Shown here: piece after piece, positions 10,763 to 21,112 of the stretch | Layout of the letters: every line of letters begins with the position of its first letter | Position numbering within the stretch: position 1 is the first letter of the stretch | Assembly (NCBI RefSeq): GCF_024730665.1 | Contig: NZ_CP084737.1 | Coordinates: forward strand, 579,501 to 643,500 | Length of the DNA: 64,000 bases | From: Coxiella-like endosymbiont | Lineage (GTDB): Bacteria > Pseudomonadota > Gammaproteobacteria > Coxiellales > Coxiellaceae | Direction: 5' to 3' | Translations under genes and position numbers: made by a program | The notes under the pieces: model-generated | What the model was told of the DNA's origin: nothing | The model's database searches: none | Seen by the model: the letters and a program-made list of their open reading frames with translations, nothing else

Positions 10763-13441
10763 TCAATTAATTGAGCTGCTCTCCAATATATTCCGAAAAA
10801 TAAACTGCAAAATACCACCATGTTTATAATAGGAAAGCTCTTTTTTTGTGTCAATACGGCAGTGCAGAGGAATTTTTTCGATAGAGTCATTTTTTCGCTT
10901 GATAATCATAATGACATCGCTCCTAGGATGTAAATCATTTGCTAAGCCGTCGATATCGATGACTTCATTACCTTCTAACTTCAAGGTTTTGCGATCTACG
11001 TTGTTTTTGAATTCAAGAGGTAAAATACCCATACCTACTAAATTAAAACGATGAATACGCTCAAAACTTTCTGCAATGACTGCTTTAATGCCCAATAAGT
11101 AGGGGCTTTTTGCTGCCCAATCGCGTGAAGAGCCAGTTCCATATTCTTTACCTGCGATTACGACCAGAGGCACATTTTCATCTCGATATTTCATCGCTGC
11201 ATCGTAGATAGATAATTGTTCGCCTTCCGGAAAATGTCTTGTAAAGCCACCTTCGACACCTGACACAATTTCATTGCGAATTCGGATATTAGCAAACGTT
11301 CCTCGCACCAAAATTTCGTGATTACCGCGACGGGAGCCATAAGAATTAAAGTCTTTAATGTCGATACCTTGCTCAATTAAATACTGACCAGCGGGACTGT
11401 TAGGCTTGATAGCACCGGCGGGAGAAATATGATCTGTAGTAACACTATCTCCTAAAAGCGCCAAAATGCGTGCATTAGTAATATCTTTTAAAGGTTCCGG
11501 ATTAATCCCTATATTTTCAAAGAATGGGGGCTTTTTACATAAGTGGAATCCGGCTGCCATTCAAATGTATTCCCCGACGATATTTTAATATTTTGCCACC
11601 CCAAATCACCTTTAAAGACGTCAGCATATTCTTTACGAAACATTTTATCGGTCACTTGTGTGACCATTTCAGCAATTTCTTCATTCGAGGGCCAAATGTC
11701 ACGGAGATAAATAGGTTCTCCACGATCATTTTCTCCTATGGGTTCTTTTGAAAGATTGATGCGAGCAGTTCCTGCGAGCGCAAAAGCGACAACAAGGGGT
11801 GGAGAAGCTAACCAGTTAGCTTTTATGAGAGGATGAATCCGACCTTCAAAATTTCGATTGCCTGATAAAACTGAAGAAACGATAAGATCATTTTTGGTGA
11901 TGGTTTTAGCGATCGAATCAGGTAGGGGACCGGAATTACCAATACAGGTGGTACAACCATAACCCACTAAATAAAATCCCACTTTTTCAAGGTAGTCAAT
12001 TAAACCAGTTTTATACAGATAATTTGTAACGACTTTTGAGCCAGGGGCGAGCGATGATTTTACCCATGGTTTTTTTTTCAAACCTTTTTCGACAGCTTTT
12101 TTCGCCAATAACCCTGCAGCTAGCATGAGACTTGGATTAGAAGTATTGGTGCAACTAGTAATGGCAGCGATCACCACATCACCATGACGAAGAGCAAAAT
12201 CCTTTTGGCTTCGGAAAGCTTGATCTAGTTCTTTTTCGCGCCCAGCAGTAACGATGAAATTCTCAACAGCTTCTCTAAGATTCGGCAAGGTTACTCGATC
12301 TTGTGGGCGTTTAGGTCCAGCTAAACTGGACTCGACAGTCGATAAATCAAGTAAAAGCATGTCACTAAATATCGCCTCTAGCGTATTTTCGTCATGCCAA
12401 GTGCCTTGTGCTTTTGAATACGCTTTGACAAGTGCGATAGTTTCAATGCTACGACCAGTCAGTTCCAAATATTTGATGGTTTCAGCGTCGATAGGGAATA
12501 AACCACAAGTAGCGCCATATTCCGGAGCCATATTACCAATAGTTGCGCGATCCGCCAGCGGTAGTTCGGCAAGACCTGGCCCATAAAATTCTACAAATTT
12601 TCCAACAACACCCTTAAGGCGTAGCATTTGGGTGACTGTTAAGACGAGGTCGGTGGCGGTGATTCCTTCCCGTAATTTTCCTTCCAGACGAAAGCCAATA
12701 ACTTCAGGAATCAGCATAGAAATAGGTTGACCTAAAATAGAGGCTTCTGCCTCAATACCACCCACACCCCAACCGAGAACGCCGAGACCGTTAATCATAG
12801 TAGTATGACTATCAGTGCCTATCAAAGTATCCGGATAGGCAAATAATTTGTTATCTACTTTGCTAGACCAGACACCGCGGCTTAGGTATTCCAGATTCAC
12901 TTGGTGGCAGATACCGGTACTGGGGGGACTAGCTGAAAATGATCAAATGATCGCTGTCCCCATTTTAAAAAGCATACCGCTCTTGATTGCGGCTCATTTC
13001 TAAATGAACATTTTTTCGGAAAGCCTTTTTGCTTCCGAATTCGTCTACTTGAATAGAATGATCAATAATAAGATCTACGGCACAATGCGGGTTAATTTTT
13101 GAAGGATCTCCTTTCATCCGCGCTATTGCATCTCGCATCGCAGCTAAATCCACAATCACAGGAACGGCTGTAAAATCTTGCATTAGCACGCGTGTAGGTC
13201 GATAAGCAAATTCACGATCTGAATTTCTATTATTCAGCCAATGCACAAAAGCTTCGATGTCTTCATTTGTGACGGTTTTCCCATCTTCGTAACGCAATTG
13301 ATTCTCGAGGAGAATTTTAAGGGAATAAGGGAGGCGATGAATATTAGAGAGCCCAGCTTCTTCTGCTGCCTTTAGACTATGGTAATAATAAGTTTTATCG
13401 TTAACTGTTAATTCACGCAATGTTTTAAATGAATCAAGCAT
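10763..13441 (-). pseudogene. acnA: Aconitate hydratase AcnA, three frameshifts
   Basis: TCA-cycle enzyme interconverting citrate and isocitrate through a [4Fe-4S] cluster. All parts of an AcnA of about 890 residues are present: N-terminal MLDSFKTLRELTVNDKTY, cluster cysteines in [11 protein letters not shown] and [14 protein letters not shown], and the C-terminal swivel domain with YGSRRGNHEIL and AGKEYGTGSSRDWAAK. The frame breaks at three places: an A5 at 12967-12971, a G6 at 12922-12927 and a T5 at 11532-11536 (plus strand). Each is repaired by adding one base, giving [31 protein letters not shown] and [14 protein letters not shown]. No other stop is seen. Either very recent loss or consensus errors. 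Confidence 0.88.
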
Positions 13442-13500
13442 AACAACCTCTCAACAGATAACATTGGACCTTGAGATATATTTGGATAAATTCGCTTCCT

Positions 13501-13908
13501 ACCGCATATAGACTTTTAGAGCATCTTGATAAAGCATGCCAATGATTGTCTCGTTCTTTTAATCAGCTTTAACGAATGAATCAATAACCTCTCAGATTTA
13601 GGGACTTTGCGATTTACCAATTTTTTCTGAAATAAATTCAAATCCTGAAGCTCTTATTCCGTTAAGTAAACCCGACATCATCACCATATTTAATACATAG
13701 AACGCATTACATCGCAATGGTGACTGTCAGGCCATTTCCATCCTATTGAACATTAAAATCTGACCTTGATCGCTAAACGGTACTAAATTATAAAAAGAAA
13801 ACGGGTTATTTAATAGGGGGAACACCTGAGTCTTCGATACGCTTAATACAATAACACAATTGAAAGCGCTCTAAACTACCTGTATCAGTCAGCTCTAGCT
13901 AAATGCAC
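13501..13908. repeat. 408-bp repeat, copy 1
   Basis: By direct line-by-line comparison this segment is identical to 27574-27981, in the same orientation about 14 kb away. Bases outside both ends differ. It holds no intact gene; on the minus strand a broken frame includes CNAFYVLNMVMMSGLLNGIR and ASGFEFISEKIGKSQSP, interrupted by stops, so it may be a piece of an old gene. It sits 60 bases upstream of acnA. Confidence 0.9.
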
Positions 13909-13929
13909 ACTATCTATGCACACTATCTA
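13904..13929. repeat. Tandem 13-bp repeat at the end of the 408-bp repeat
   Basis: The unit TGCACACTATCTA occurs twice head to tail, beginning inside the last bases of repeat copy 1. In copy 2 the same junction (TGCAC) is followed by a hairpin insertion instead. Confidence 0.75.
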
Positions 13930-14223
13930 TAAATTTTAACCGACATCACCATCATCCAAAGAATTCAAGAAAACTTTAAAAGGATCTTTATTTTGGTAAT
14001 ACGTAATCAATATAGCCCCAGAGATAGTTTAACTACTAACTTAATATAATGGAACAAAAAGAGTCTCTATTTATTTATTTTTTGAACAAGTCAATATCCA
14101 TAAAGTTCTCGATCTTGCGATTAACTTCTTCAAACGGGGCGGCAATTTTCCAAATTATAGACAAACCCTTTTTTTCAGGCACAATAGGCCGCTTAGTTAG
14201 TTACTCACTGACGAGGAAACGCC
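13930..14223. other. Non-coding stretch before accB
   Basis: About 290 bases with no motif-bearing frame. The final bases contain GAGGAAAC, the ribosome site of accB. aroQ often precedes accB in related bacteria, but no trace of it could be recognised here. Confidence 0.4.
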
Positions 14224-14685
14224 ATGGATATTCGAAAAATAAGAAAGCTTATCGAGTTGATTAATGAAACTGGCGTGAGAGAAATCGAAGTAAAATCAGG
14301 CGAGGAATCTGTCCGTATTAGTCGATTTTTAACGCAAACAACACCCCAACTCCGTCTATCTTCTATCACAGAACAAACCTCTCACATTCAAACATCTGCA
14401 ATGATCAAAGAACCTCCACAAATCATAAAGAAAGCAATAATAGGACACGAATTAAGATCCCCAATGGTAGGCACGGTTTATTTGTCTCCGACCCCTGGAG
14501 CAAAGCCATTTGTTGAGGTAGGAGAACGCATATCGGTAGGTGATACATTATGTCTCATTGAAGCGATGAAAATGTTTAACAAAATCGAAGCCGATAAAAG
14601 TGGTGTGATCAGCGCGCGCCTCGTTGAAAATAAACAACCAGTGGAATTTGATCAGTTACTCTTTATTATTGATCTGAATGAGTAA
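14224..14685 (+). CDS. accB: Biotin carboxyl carrier protein of acetyl-CoA carboxylase
   Basis: Carrier subunit of acetyl-CoA carboxylase, the first committed step of fatty acid synthesis. The 153-residue protein starts [18 protein letters not shown], has a low-complexity linker (about residues 40-75), and a C-terminal biotinyl domain with the biotin lysine Lys116 in [20 protein letters not shown] precedes the start. Its TAA overlaps the region of the accC start, as usual for accBC operons. Confidence 0.96.
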   Translation: MDIRKIRKLIELINETGVREIEVKSGEESVRISRFLTQTTPQLRLSSITEQTSHIQTSAMIKEPPQIIKKAIIGHELRSPMVGTVYLSPTPGAKPFVEVGERISVGDTLCLIEAMKMFNKIEADKSGVISARLVENKQPVEFDQLLFIIDLNE

Positions 14686-14690
14686 TGTTC

Positions 14691-16035
14691 ATGTTTGAAA
14701 AAGTATTAATCGCTAATCGTGGTGAAATTGCTTTACGTATTCACCGCGCTTGCAAAGAAATGGGAATTAAAACGGTTGCTGTCTATTCAAGTGCTGACAG
14801 CGATTTGATGCACGTTCGTCTAGCTGATGAAGCTGTTTGTATCGGCCCTTCTAACAGTGCCAACAGTTATCTCAGCATCCCCGCCGTCATATCAGCAGCG
14901 GAGATAACCCATGCCGATGCAATCCACCCTGGTTATGGCTTTTTGTCGGAAGACCCTAATTTTGCTGAGCAAATTGAAAAAAGTGAATTTAAATTTATTG
15001 GCCCATCCCCAGAAGTAATTCATTTAATGGGTAATAAAGTTTCAGCGATTAAAACCATGCAAAAAGCAGGGCTACTTTGTATTCCAGGCTCTAATGGGGC
15101 CTTAATCCGAAATGATGAAGCTAATTTGGCCATTGCTCGAGAAATCGGTTATCCCGTCATTATTAAATCAGCAGGAGGTGGTGGTGGTCGCGGCATGCGC
15201 GTGGTATATAAGGAATCGGATCTTTTAAATTTCATTGCCATGACGCGCACGGAAGCCGCAGTGGTTTTTGGCACTGATGAAGTTTATATGGAAAAATTTC
15301 TAAAAAACCCTCAACATATTGAAATTCAGGTGTTAGGTGATGGACAAAATCATGCTATTCATTTAGGTGAACGCGATTGCTCCATGCAACGTCGTCATCA
15401 AAAAGTCATCGAAGAAGCTCCCGCTCCTGGCATTACTGCTGAACAACGTGCAGCGATTGGAGATCGTTGCGTGCAAGCCTGTATTGCTATGAATTATAAA
15501 GGGGCAGGTACGTTTGAATTTCTCTACGAAAATGGAGAATTTTATTTCATCGAAATGAATACCCGTGTTCAAGTAGAACACCCCATTACTGAAATGGTTA
15601 CGGGTATAGATATTGTAAAAGAACAAATCCGCGTCACAGCAGGTTTACCATTGGGTTACAAACAAGAAGATATCGAAATTAAAGGCCATGCAATTGAATG
15701 CCGTATTAATGCTGAAGATCCTAAAAATTTTATACCCTGCCCAGGTACTGTAACAGCTTACCACGCGCCAGCAGGAATTCGGTGTCCGAATTGATTCCCA
15801 TCTTTATACAGGCTATCGAGTACCTCCATACTATGACTCTTTAATCGGTAAATTAATTACTTATAATGAAAACCGTGAACAGGCTATCGCACGTATGAGG
15901 AACGCTTTGACGGAACTAGTTGTTGAGGGCATTAGAACCAACATCCCGTTGCATCAAATGATGATGGAAGATGAAGCTTTTCAAAAAAATGCACAGAATA
16001 TTCATTATCTGGAAAAGAAATTAAGCCTTAAATAA
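14691..16035 (+). pseudogene. accC: Biotin carboxylase AccC, one frameshift (one-base insertion)
   Basis: ATP-grasp subunit of acetyl-CoA carboxylase that carboxylates biotin on AccB. The first 367 residues (start chosen at [17 protein letters not shown], as in the family; an ATG 6 bases earlier is also possible) include the ATP loop [16 protein letters not shown] and the active-site region [16 protein letters not shown]. The frame then stops at 15792-15794. Removing one base near 15780 (the C in GAATTCGGTG) gives [20 protein letters not shown] and the frame continues to TAA at 16033-16035, ending [10 protein letters not shown], for about 448 residues. This is the only insertion-type shift found in the window, and accC is normally essential. 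Confidence 0.9.
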
Positions 16036-16044
16036 AGGATCAGA

Positions 16045-17078
16045 TCAATCAACTAATAATCCGAATAAATTTTTTGGATTGATGCCCTCCTCCTCGGGCA
16101 CCATGTCCAACATGTGTCCTACGTGGAAATCTTCTGCCAAGCTATAAACTAATCGCAAAGTGACATAATCTTCCAAAGCAAATCCTATCAAATCGAAAAC
16201 AAAAATTTCCTCATCGGAGGTACGTCCTAATTTTTTCCCTCCGTTAATTCCCAAAGTTCTGCATAAACATGATTATGATTGTAATTTTGTATTGCTCCCT
16301 CATCTTTTGACTGTTTAAGAAATTCAACCACAATTTTACTACGTTCCAATATTTTCGGATCGAGCGCAGTTCTATCAGTGCAATTTTCTCCAATAGTATT
16401 AATTATCATGCCCGGCTTTATCCACTCATTTCTTAATATTTGTGTGAATTTTCTGGAAGCCATTACGGTGATAATAATATCTACATCTTCAATCATGCTC
16501 TCCACATCTTTTGCTCTTTCCAAATTAACTCTTCCTGAATTACATTCATACGACGATAAGTTTTTTTCAAATTTATCCATTGCTTTGGAATCGAGATCGA
16601 AATAATAGACAGTTTTTATGTCAAATAATGTCTTATGTGCGATAATTTGAAATTCTGATTGCGCGCCTGTTCCAACAATTGCTAATGACCTAGGTTTCGG
16701 TTTTGCAATGTACTTTGAAGCTAAAACTGAAGTGGCTGCGGTCCGTATAGCAGTTAATAATGTCATTTCACTAATTAATACAGGATAGCCTGTAGCAGCA
16801 TCGGCTAGCATACCGATACCCACAACTGTTTGCTTATTATCCTTTGAATTTGAAGGATGACCATTGACATATTTAAATGAATAATAATCTTTATTCCAGA
16901 ATGGCATTAACTCAATGACGCCGCCTTCGACGCTTGAAACAACACGGGGCATTTTTTCAAATTCTTCCCAACACGAAAAAGTCGCTTCAAGCCTCTCGAC
17001 GAGTTGAGTAAAAAATTTTTCTAACGTGACTTTGCGGATTAAACTTTTAATATCGTCAACGGTAACAATTCTAACCAT
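16045..17078 (-). pseudogene. Ornithine cyclodeaminase / mu-crystallin family protein, C-terminal frameshift
   Basis: NAD-dependent enzyme family that includes ornithine cyclodeaminase, alanine dehydrogenase and related imine reductases; the exact substrate cannot be read from sequence. The N-terminal 283 residues contain MVRIVTVDDIKSLIRKV, the conserved ELMPFWNKDYYSFKYVNG block and the dinucleotide site LAIVGTGAQSEFQIIAHK. A T6 at 16231-16236 (A6 in the coding strand) breaks the frame; one added A joins WELTEGKKLGRTSDEEIFVF to the last 60 residues. Full length about 340 residues, normal for the family. Convergent with accC, 9 bases apart. Confidence 0.8.
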
Positions 17079-17529
17079 ATTCTTACTTTCATTTTAGGGA
17101 AATCTTATTGTATCAACCTTCAATTGTTGACGCTATCCTAAATTGTTACCTATCCCTGCGATTTATAATCATATGACTATGGTTATATAACCATTAGAAC
17201 GCAAAAATGACTAATTTTACGAAATCCCTACTGGAAAATGCGAAGCGCCAGACGTATGGTCAGTTATCCACTGAAATAAAAACATCAAAATTAATCAAAC
17301 TTTTTTAAGCATATTTTTATTTTAATACAATAGGTTGAATATTTAAGCGTATTATCCATTGAATAACAGCGAACTTCCTCTTCAATCAATAATTCCGGAG
17401 GAGAAATTGAATAAATCAACTAACTTAAAAAACGAGCATAACAAAGCGCTTACCAATTGTTTATGGTTTAGTTGTTTTAGAAGCCCGATAATGAGAACTA
17501 TAACATAAAACATATAAGCACCTACCATG
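17079..17529. other. Non-coding stretch upstream of the cyclodeaminase gene
   Basis: About 450 bases without a usable frame; probably includes the eroded 3' part of the neighbouring hda remnant, but no Hda motif could be read here. Confidence 0.4.
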
Positions 17530-17830
17530 ACTAATTTCACCCAAAACTCGCGTGCCAGATTGTAAAGGTGTTAGTTGTGGAGTTTTTGAAGGTAAGTACA
17601 TCATTTCAAATGATAATTCCTTCATCGCGTGACAGCATGCTTATAACAAATGGGTGCGACCAACGCCAGATGCACCCCATAGTAAGAAACGACCCGTCGT
17701 TACCTTTCAATAACTCATTTAAAGATTGAAAAAGCTTTATTTTCACCAATAAAAATTAGTAAAGGTCCTCTCTTCTCGTAAATTGATACGCAACGGTAAT
17801 TGGTCAAGCAACAATAACAGGTGTCTTTTC
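17530..17830 (-). pseudogene. hda: Remnant of hda (DnaA-inactivating replication regulator)
   Basis: On the minus strand, pieces of the AAA+ protein Hda can be read in shifting frames: QLPLRINLREERTFTNF (the N-terminal block of Hda), then GRFLLWGASGVGRTHLL, the Walker A region, followed by ACCHAMKELSFEMMYLP after a stop. Stops and shifts interrupt it, and the C-terminal half is missing. In related gammaproteobacteria hda lies beside purM, as here. Hda normally converts DnaA-ATP to DnaA-ADP after replication starts; this copy cannot make a working protein. Confidence 0.72.
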
Positions 17831-18520
17831 CTATCGCTGAGTTTCCCTACATCGATAAAATAAATTTGCCCAATTGGATCCTACTGGTAGGAGGTGCTGT
17901 TTCAAGTGTTAAAACTACATGCACATAATCTTCTAGATTTTTGTGCATCCCTCATCTATAAACAAAATTTTTCATACAGTTGCTGTTCAAAAAACTAAAT
18001 TGGCTGTCCATCAATCAGCTGCCAGATCGACCCCGTTCATAAGCACTTCTGCAACATCATTTCCAGTCGTTTCCCACTCACAAGTCGCTCCTTACAAAAA
18101 AACTGCCATTCGCGTAACTTACCATTTCCCATTTTCATCAACTACTCCTGCTAAAATACAATCGATACCATATCGTTGTATAACAGCATCAACTGCTGGA
18201 AAGATAGTAATTACTATCGATTGTGTCGCATTGGTCTGATCCTCAAAAGATCTATAACAGGAAAAACAATAGGGGAGTCACGCGAAAATGCCATCCCTAT
18301 TTATCGCTTGCATAGCTGACACTGCCTATCACTCGCTAGAATTTCGAAACCTATCTCTAGTACTGAACTCACAAACCATCGTCAATGGTCAGCTAGCCAC
18401 CCAATAGCCTGGTTAGCGTCTTTCAAAGCGGCAGGCCCGCCTGTAACTACCTGAAACACTAACTGAAGCTCTTCCAACGGCATCTTTTTAATGGTAACTA
18501 TTTTTTAACATAATTACTAA
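17831..18520 (-). pseudogene. Remnant of a DUF2066 family gene
   Basis: On the minus strand several broken segments read as a DUF2066 protein: VTIKKMPLEELQLVFQVV, then AVDAVIQRYGIDCILAGVV, then ETTGNDVAEVLMNGVDLAAD, separated by in-frame stops and shifts. DUF2066 genes commonly sit next to hda and purM in gammaproteobacteria, which supports the assignment. The function of the family is not established. Clearly non-functional. Confidence 0.62.
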
Positions 18521-18846
18521 GCTTATAGATAAGCTTTTTGAATCGTGGGCAATGTTATATGACTGCGTTTCCACTCGCTCGTATCAGCGCCTTGCCGAAT
18601 GCCTGAGACAATACCTTTCTAAAAATCAATTGGTGATTAATCTGGACATTTATCTGTATTTATATCTCGTATTTCAACAGTCACCATTATCAGCCAAGGA
18701 TAAGCCATATAAGAAGATCACTATTTTTCGGATTATCGTCATTGGTAATACATTCTCATAGTCAAACTTCGGCTGCGTTCGTCTACTTTTTAAAAATATA
18801 CACACTTCTGCTTTTTATTTGTCTTCTATATTTTATTCTCCTCCCC
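18521..18846. other. Non-coding stretch upstream of purM
   Basis: About 325 bases, very AT-rich towards the purM end, without a credible gene. It ends at a TATAAT box described separately. Confidence 0.4.
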
Positions 18847-18852
18847 TATAAT
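18847..18852 (+). promoter_or_regulatory. Possible -10 box just upstream of purM
   Basis: A perfect TATAAT lies 9 bases before the purM ATG, and no ribosome site is visible between them. The -35 region is poor (TTCTAT at a 17-base spacing). If used, the message would be nearly leaderless, as suggested more strongly for gcvT. Confidence 0.3.
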
Positions 18853-18861
18853 ATCATCGTT

Positions 18862-19907
18862 ATGATAGGCTCTGTTAAAAAACCGATCTCTTATCGCGAT
18901 GCTGGTGTCGATATTGACAAGGCGAATACCTTAGTGAATACAATAAAACATATCGCTAAACGAACTAATCGTACAGGCTCTTTAGGCAGAATTGGCGGTT
19001 TTGGAGGCTTGTTTGAGTTGCCTAGCGGATACCGCCAGCCAGTGCTTGTCTCAGGAACAGATGGTGTCGGAACAAAATTAAAACTCGCCATCGAGCTTAA
19101 TCGCCATAATACCATTGGTATCGATCTCGTCGCCATGTGCGTGAATGACGTCATAGCCACAGGTGCAGAGCCTCTTTTTTTCTCGATTATTATGCGACAG
19201 GCTATCTAAACAACGAACAGGCTAGCAAAATTCTCACTGGGATCGGGAAAGGCTGTGTAATAGCGAAAATTTCGCTGATTGGTGGAGAAACTGCTGAGAT
19301 GCCTGGGCTTTACGAACAGGGCGATTACGACCTAGCCGGATTTTGTGTTGGTATTGTTGAAAAAGAAAAGATAATTGACGGGAGTCAGATCAAAGTAGGT
19401 GATGTTTTGATCGCGCTGGCTTCTTCTGGCCCGCATTCCAGCGGCTATTCATTGATTCGAAAAATCATTGCTCACACAAAAGTTCCACTCACTCAGTCCT
19501 TCGAAAATGCCACATTAGGCGATATACTGCTGACGCCGACCCGAATTTATGTCAACGCTCTTAATCGGCTTCTAGCTGAAGTCAATATTCATGCCATAGC
19601 TCACATCACCGGCGGTGGATTGGTAAGGAACATACATCGAGTCCTTCCTCCACACACCCAAGCTGCCATCCAGACCCAAAGCTGGGAATGGCCCCTCATT
19701 TTCCGATGGTTGCAAAAACAAAGCCGGGTGTCTACCGAAGAAATGTGGCGCACGTTTAACATAGGTGTAGGATTAGTTTTGTGTGTTAATAAAAATGAAA
19801 GCGATAAAACGCTAGAATTATTGAGTGCCTTTGGCGAAAAGGCTTGGGCTATCGGAGAAATTCAATTCTCTTCTCATCAACATCCTCATGTTGTAATGCT
19901 TTCATGA
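18862..19907 (+). pseudogene. purM: Phosphoribosylformylglycinamidine cyclo-ligase PurM, one frameshift
   Basis: Fifth step of purine synthesis, making aminoimidazole ribotide with ATP. The start is the ATG giving [20 protein letters not shown], matching the family. Family blocks [28 protein letters not shown] and, after the break, [17 protein letters not shown] and [15 protein letters not shown] are present. The frame breaks in a T7 run at 19175-19181; one added T gives [19 protein letters not shown]. Repaired length is 348 residues, normal. The stop overlaps the purN start by 4 bases (ATGA). Confidence 0.9.
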
Positions 19908-20571
19908 AAACTAATCTTCCCATTCTTGTTCTCATCTCTGGAAATGGCAGCAACCTGAAGGCGATTATCAAAGCTATCAGAACAGGCTTAGCAGCAGAGA
20001 TCCGCGCCGTCATTAGCAACCGCAAAGACGCTTATGGTATAGAATGGGCTAAAAAGTAGGAATTCCTACCAACACTATCCCACACGGTGATTATCCCTCA
20101 CGTACAGAGTTTGAAACTACCCTTCAAAAAATGATCGATCATTATCATCCTGGGCTAGTCGTTCTTGATGGCTTCATGCGTAAACTGGGTGAAGATCTCG
20201 TTGCCCATTATCAAGGGCGAATGATTAATATCCATCCCTCTTTGCTTCCCAAATATACTGGTCTTAACACACACGAACGCGTGTTAGCAACAGGCGATCT
20301 GGAACATGGCGTAAGCATCCATTACGTCACCAAAGACCTTGACAGAGGGCCACTCATTTGCCAAGCCAGTCTTTTCGTCACAAAAAAAGACACCCCAAAA
20401 ACCCTTAGCCAACGTATCCATATTCTCGAACATATCCTCTATCCCCAAGTTCTGTCTTGGTTCGCCGCAGGTCGCCTCACTTTGTGTAATCAACAGGTAT
20501 GGCTAGATAACGAACTGCTCCCAAAGACAGGAAAAAGAGTTCCTATCTCTATTGATCAATTCCTGATTTAA
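19904..20571 (+). pseudogene. purN: Phosphoribosylglycinamide formyltransferase PurN, one frameshift
   Basis: Transfers a formyl group from 10-formyl-tetrahydrofolate to GAR in purine synthesis. [20 protein letters not shown] carries the phosphate-binding loop; the second part holds the catalytic INIHPSLLPKYTGLNTHERV block and DRGPLICQA. A stop appears after the A5 run at 20051-20055; one added A gives EWAKKVGIPTNTIPHGDYPS and joins the parts into a protein of about 220 residues. Translation is probably coupled to purM through the 4-base overlap. Confidence 0.9.
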
Positions 20572-20591
20572 GCAGCTCAGCCGGCGGACCG

Positions 20592-20617
20592 CCCATCGCG
20601 CGGGTTAACTCGATGGG
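20592..20617. other. Small inverted repeat between purN and ihfB
   Basis: CCCATCG and CGATGGG form a 7-bp stem around a 12-base loop in an unusually GC-rich patch (20575-20620) just after the purN stop. No T-run follows, so a terminator role is uncertain. Confidence 0.3.
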
Positions 20618-20656
20618 ATAGGAAGAAGATGACAGAAATAAAACAAGGATTGGGAG

Positions 20657-20685
20657 TTAGAAACTCTAAAAAACTGTTGTATAAT
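20657..20685 (+). promoter_or_regulatory. Possible promoter of ihfB
   Basis: A perfect TATAAT (20680-20685) lies 17 bases after a weak -35 box, TTAGAA (20657-20662), 46 bases before the ihfB start. Confidence 0.4.
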
Positions 20686-20731
20686 GATCACTTTTACAAT
20701 CAACAAACATTAAACATGATAGGGCGACAGT

Positions 20732-21112
20732 ATGGTAAAGTCAGAACTCATCAATCGAATCACAGCACAACAAAAAACCTTATCATCAAAAGATGTCGAA
20801 TTAAGCATTAACCGTATATTAGAGTGTATGAGCATTACACTAGGTCAAGGTGAGCGCATCGAAATTCGGGGTTTCGGGAGCTTTTCTCTCCATTATCGCC
20901 CCCCGCGCAAAGCGCACAACCCAAAGACCGGTGAACGTGTTTATACTGAAGCAAAATACACACCACACTTCAAACCTGGTAAGGATTTGCGTGAACGAGT
21001 TAACAACAATCGTACTTTATATCCAATCCGTGAAATTAATAACGTAGACGCTGACGCGATTGCTGAATGCTCAACCCTGATGAATAAAGTTTTTTTCTGG
21101 GAAGCAAAGTAA
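20732..21112 (+). CDS. ihfB: Integration host factor subunit beta, with an extended C-terminus
   Basis: DNA-bending subunit that pairs with IhfA in nucleoid structure, recombination and promoter control. The first 93 or so residues match IhfB closely: [40 protein letters not shown] and the intercalating tip [20 protein letters not shown]. The 126-residue frame carries about 32 more residues than E. coli IhfB (94), and this tail is antisense to the last 77 bases of rsmI. The tail has no family similarity that I recognise, so the ancestral stop may have been lost. The core looks fully functional. Confidence 0.92.
   Translation: MVKSELINRITAQQKTLSSKDVELSINRILECMSITLGQGERIEIRGFGSFSLHYRPPRKAHNPKTGERVYTEAKYTPHFKPGKDLRERVNNNRTLYPIREINNVDADAIAECSTLMNKVFFWEAK

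Noticed and set aside
14049-14264. Plus-strand frame of 71 codons overlapping the accB start
   Set aside because: No motif, overlaps a certain gene; the accB start is well supported.
20629-20811. Small plus-strand frame of 60 codons before ihfB
   Set aside because: It overlaps the ihfB start and promoter in another frame and shows no similarity.
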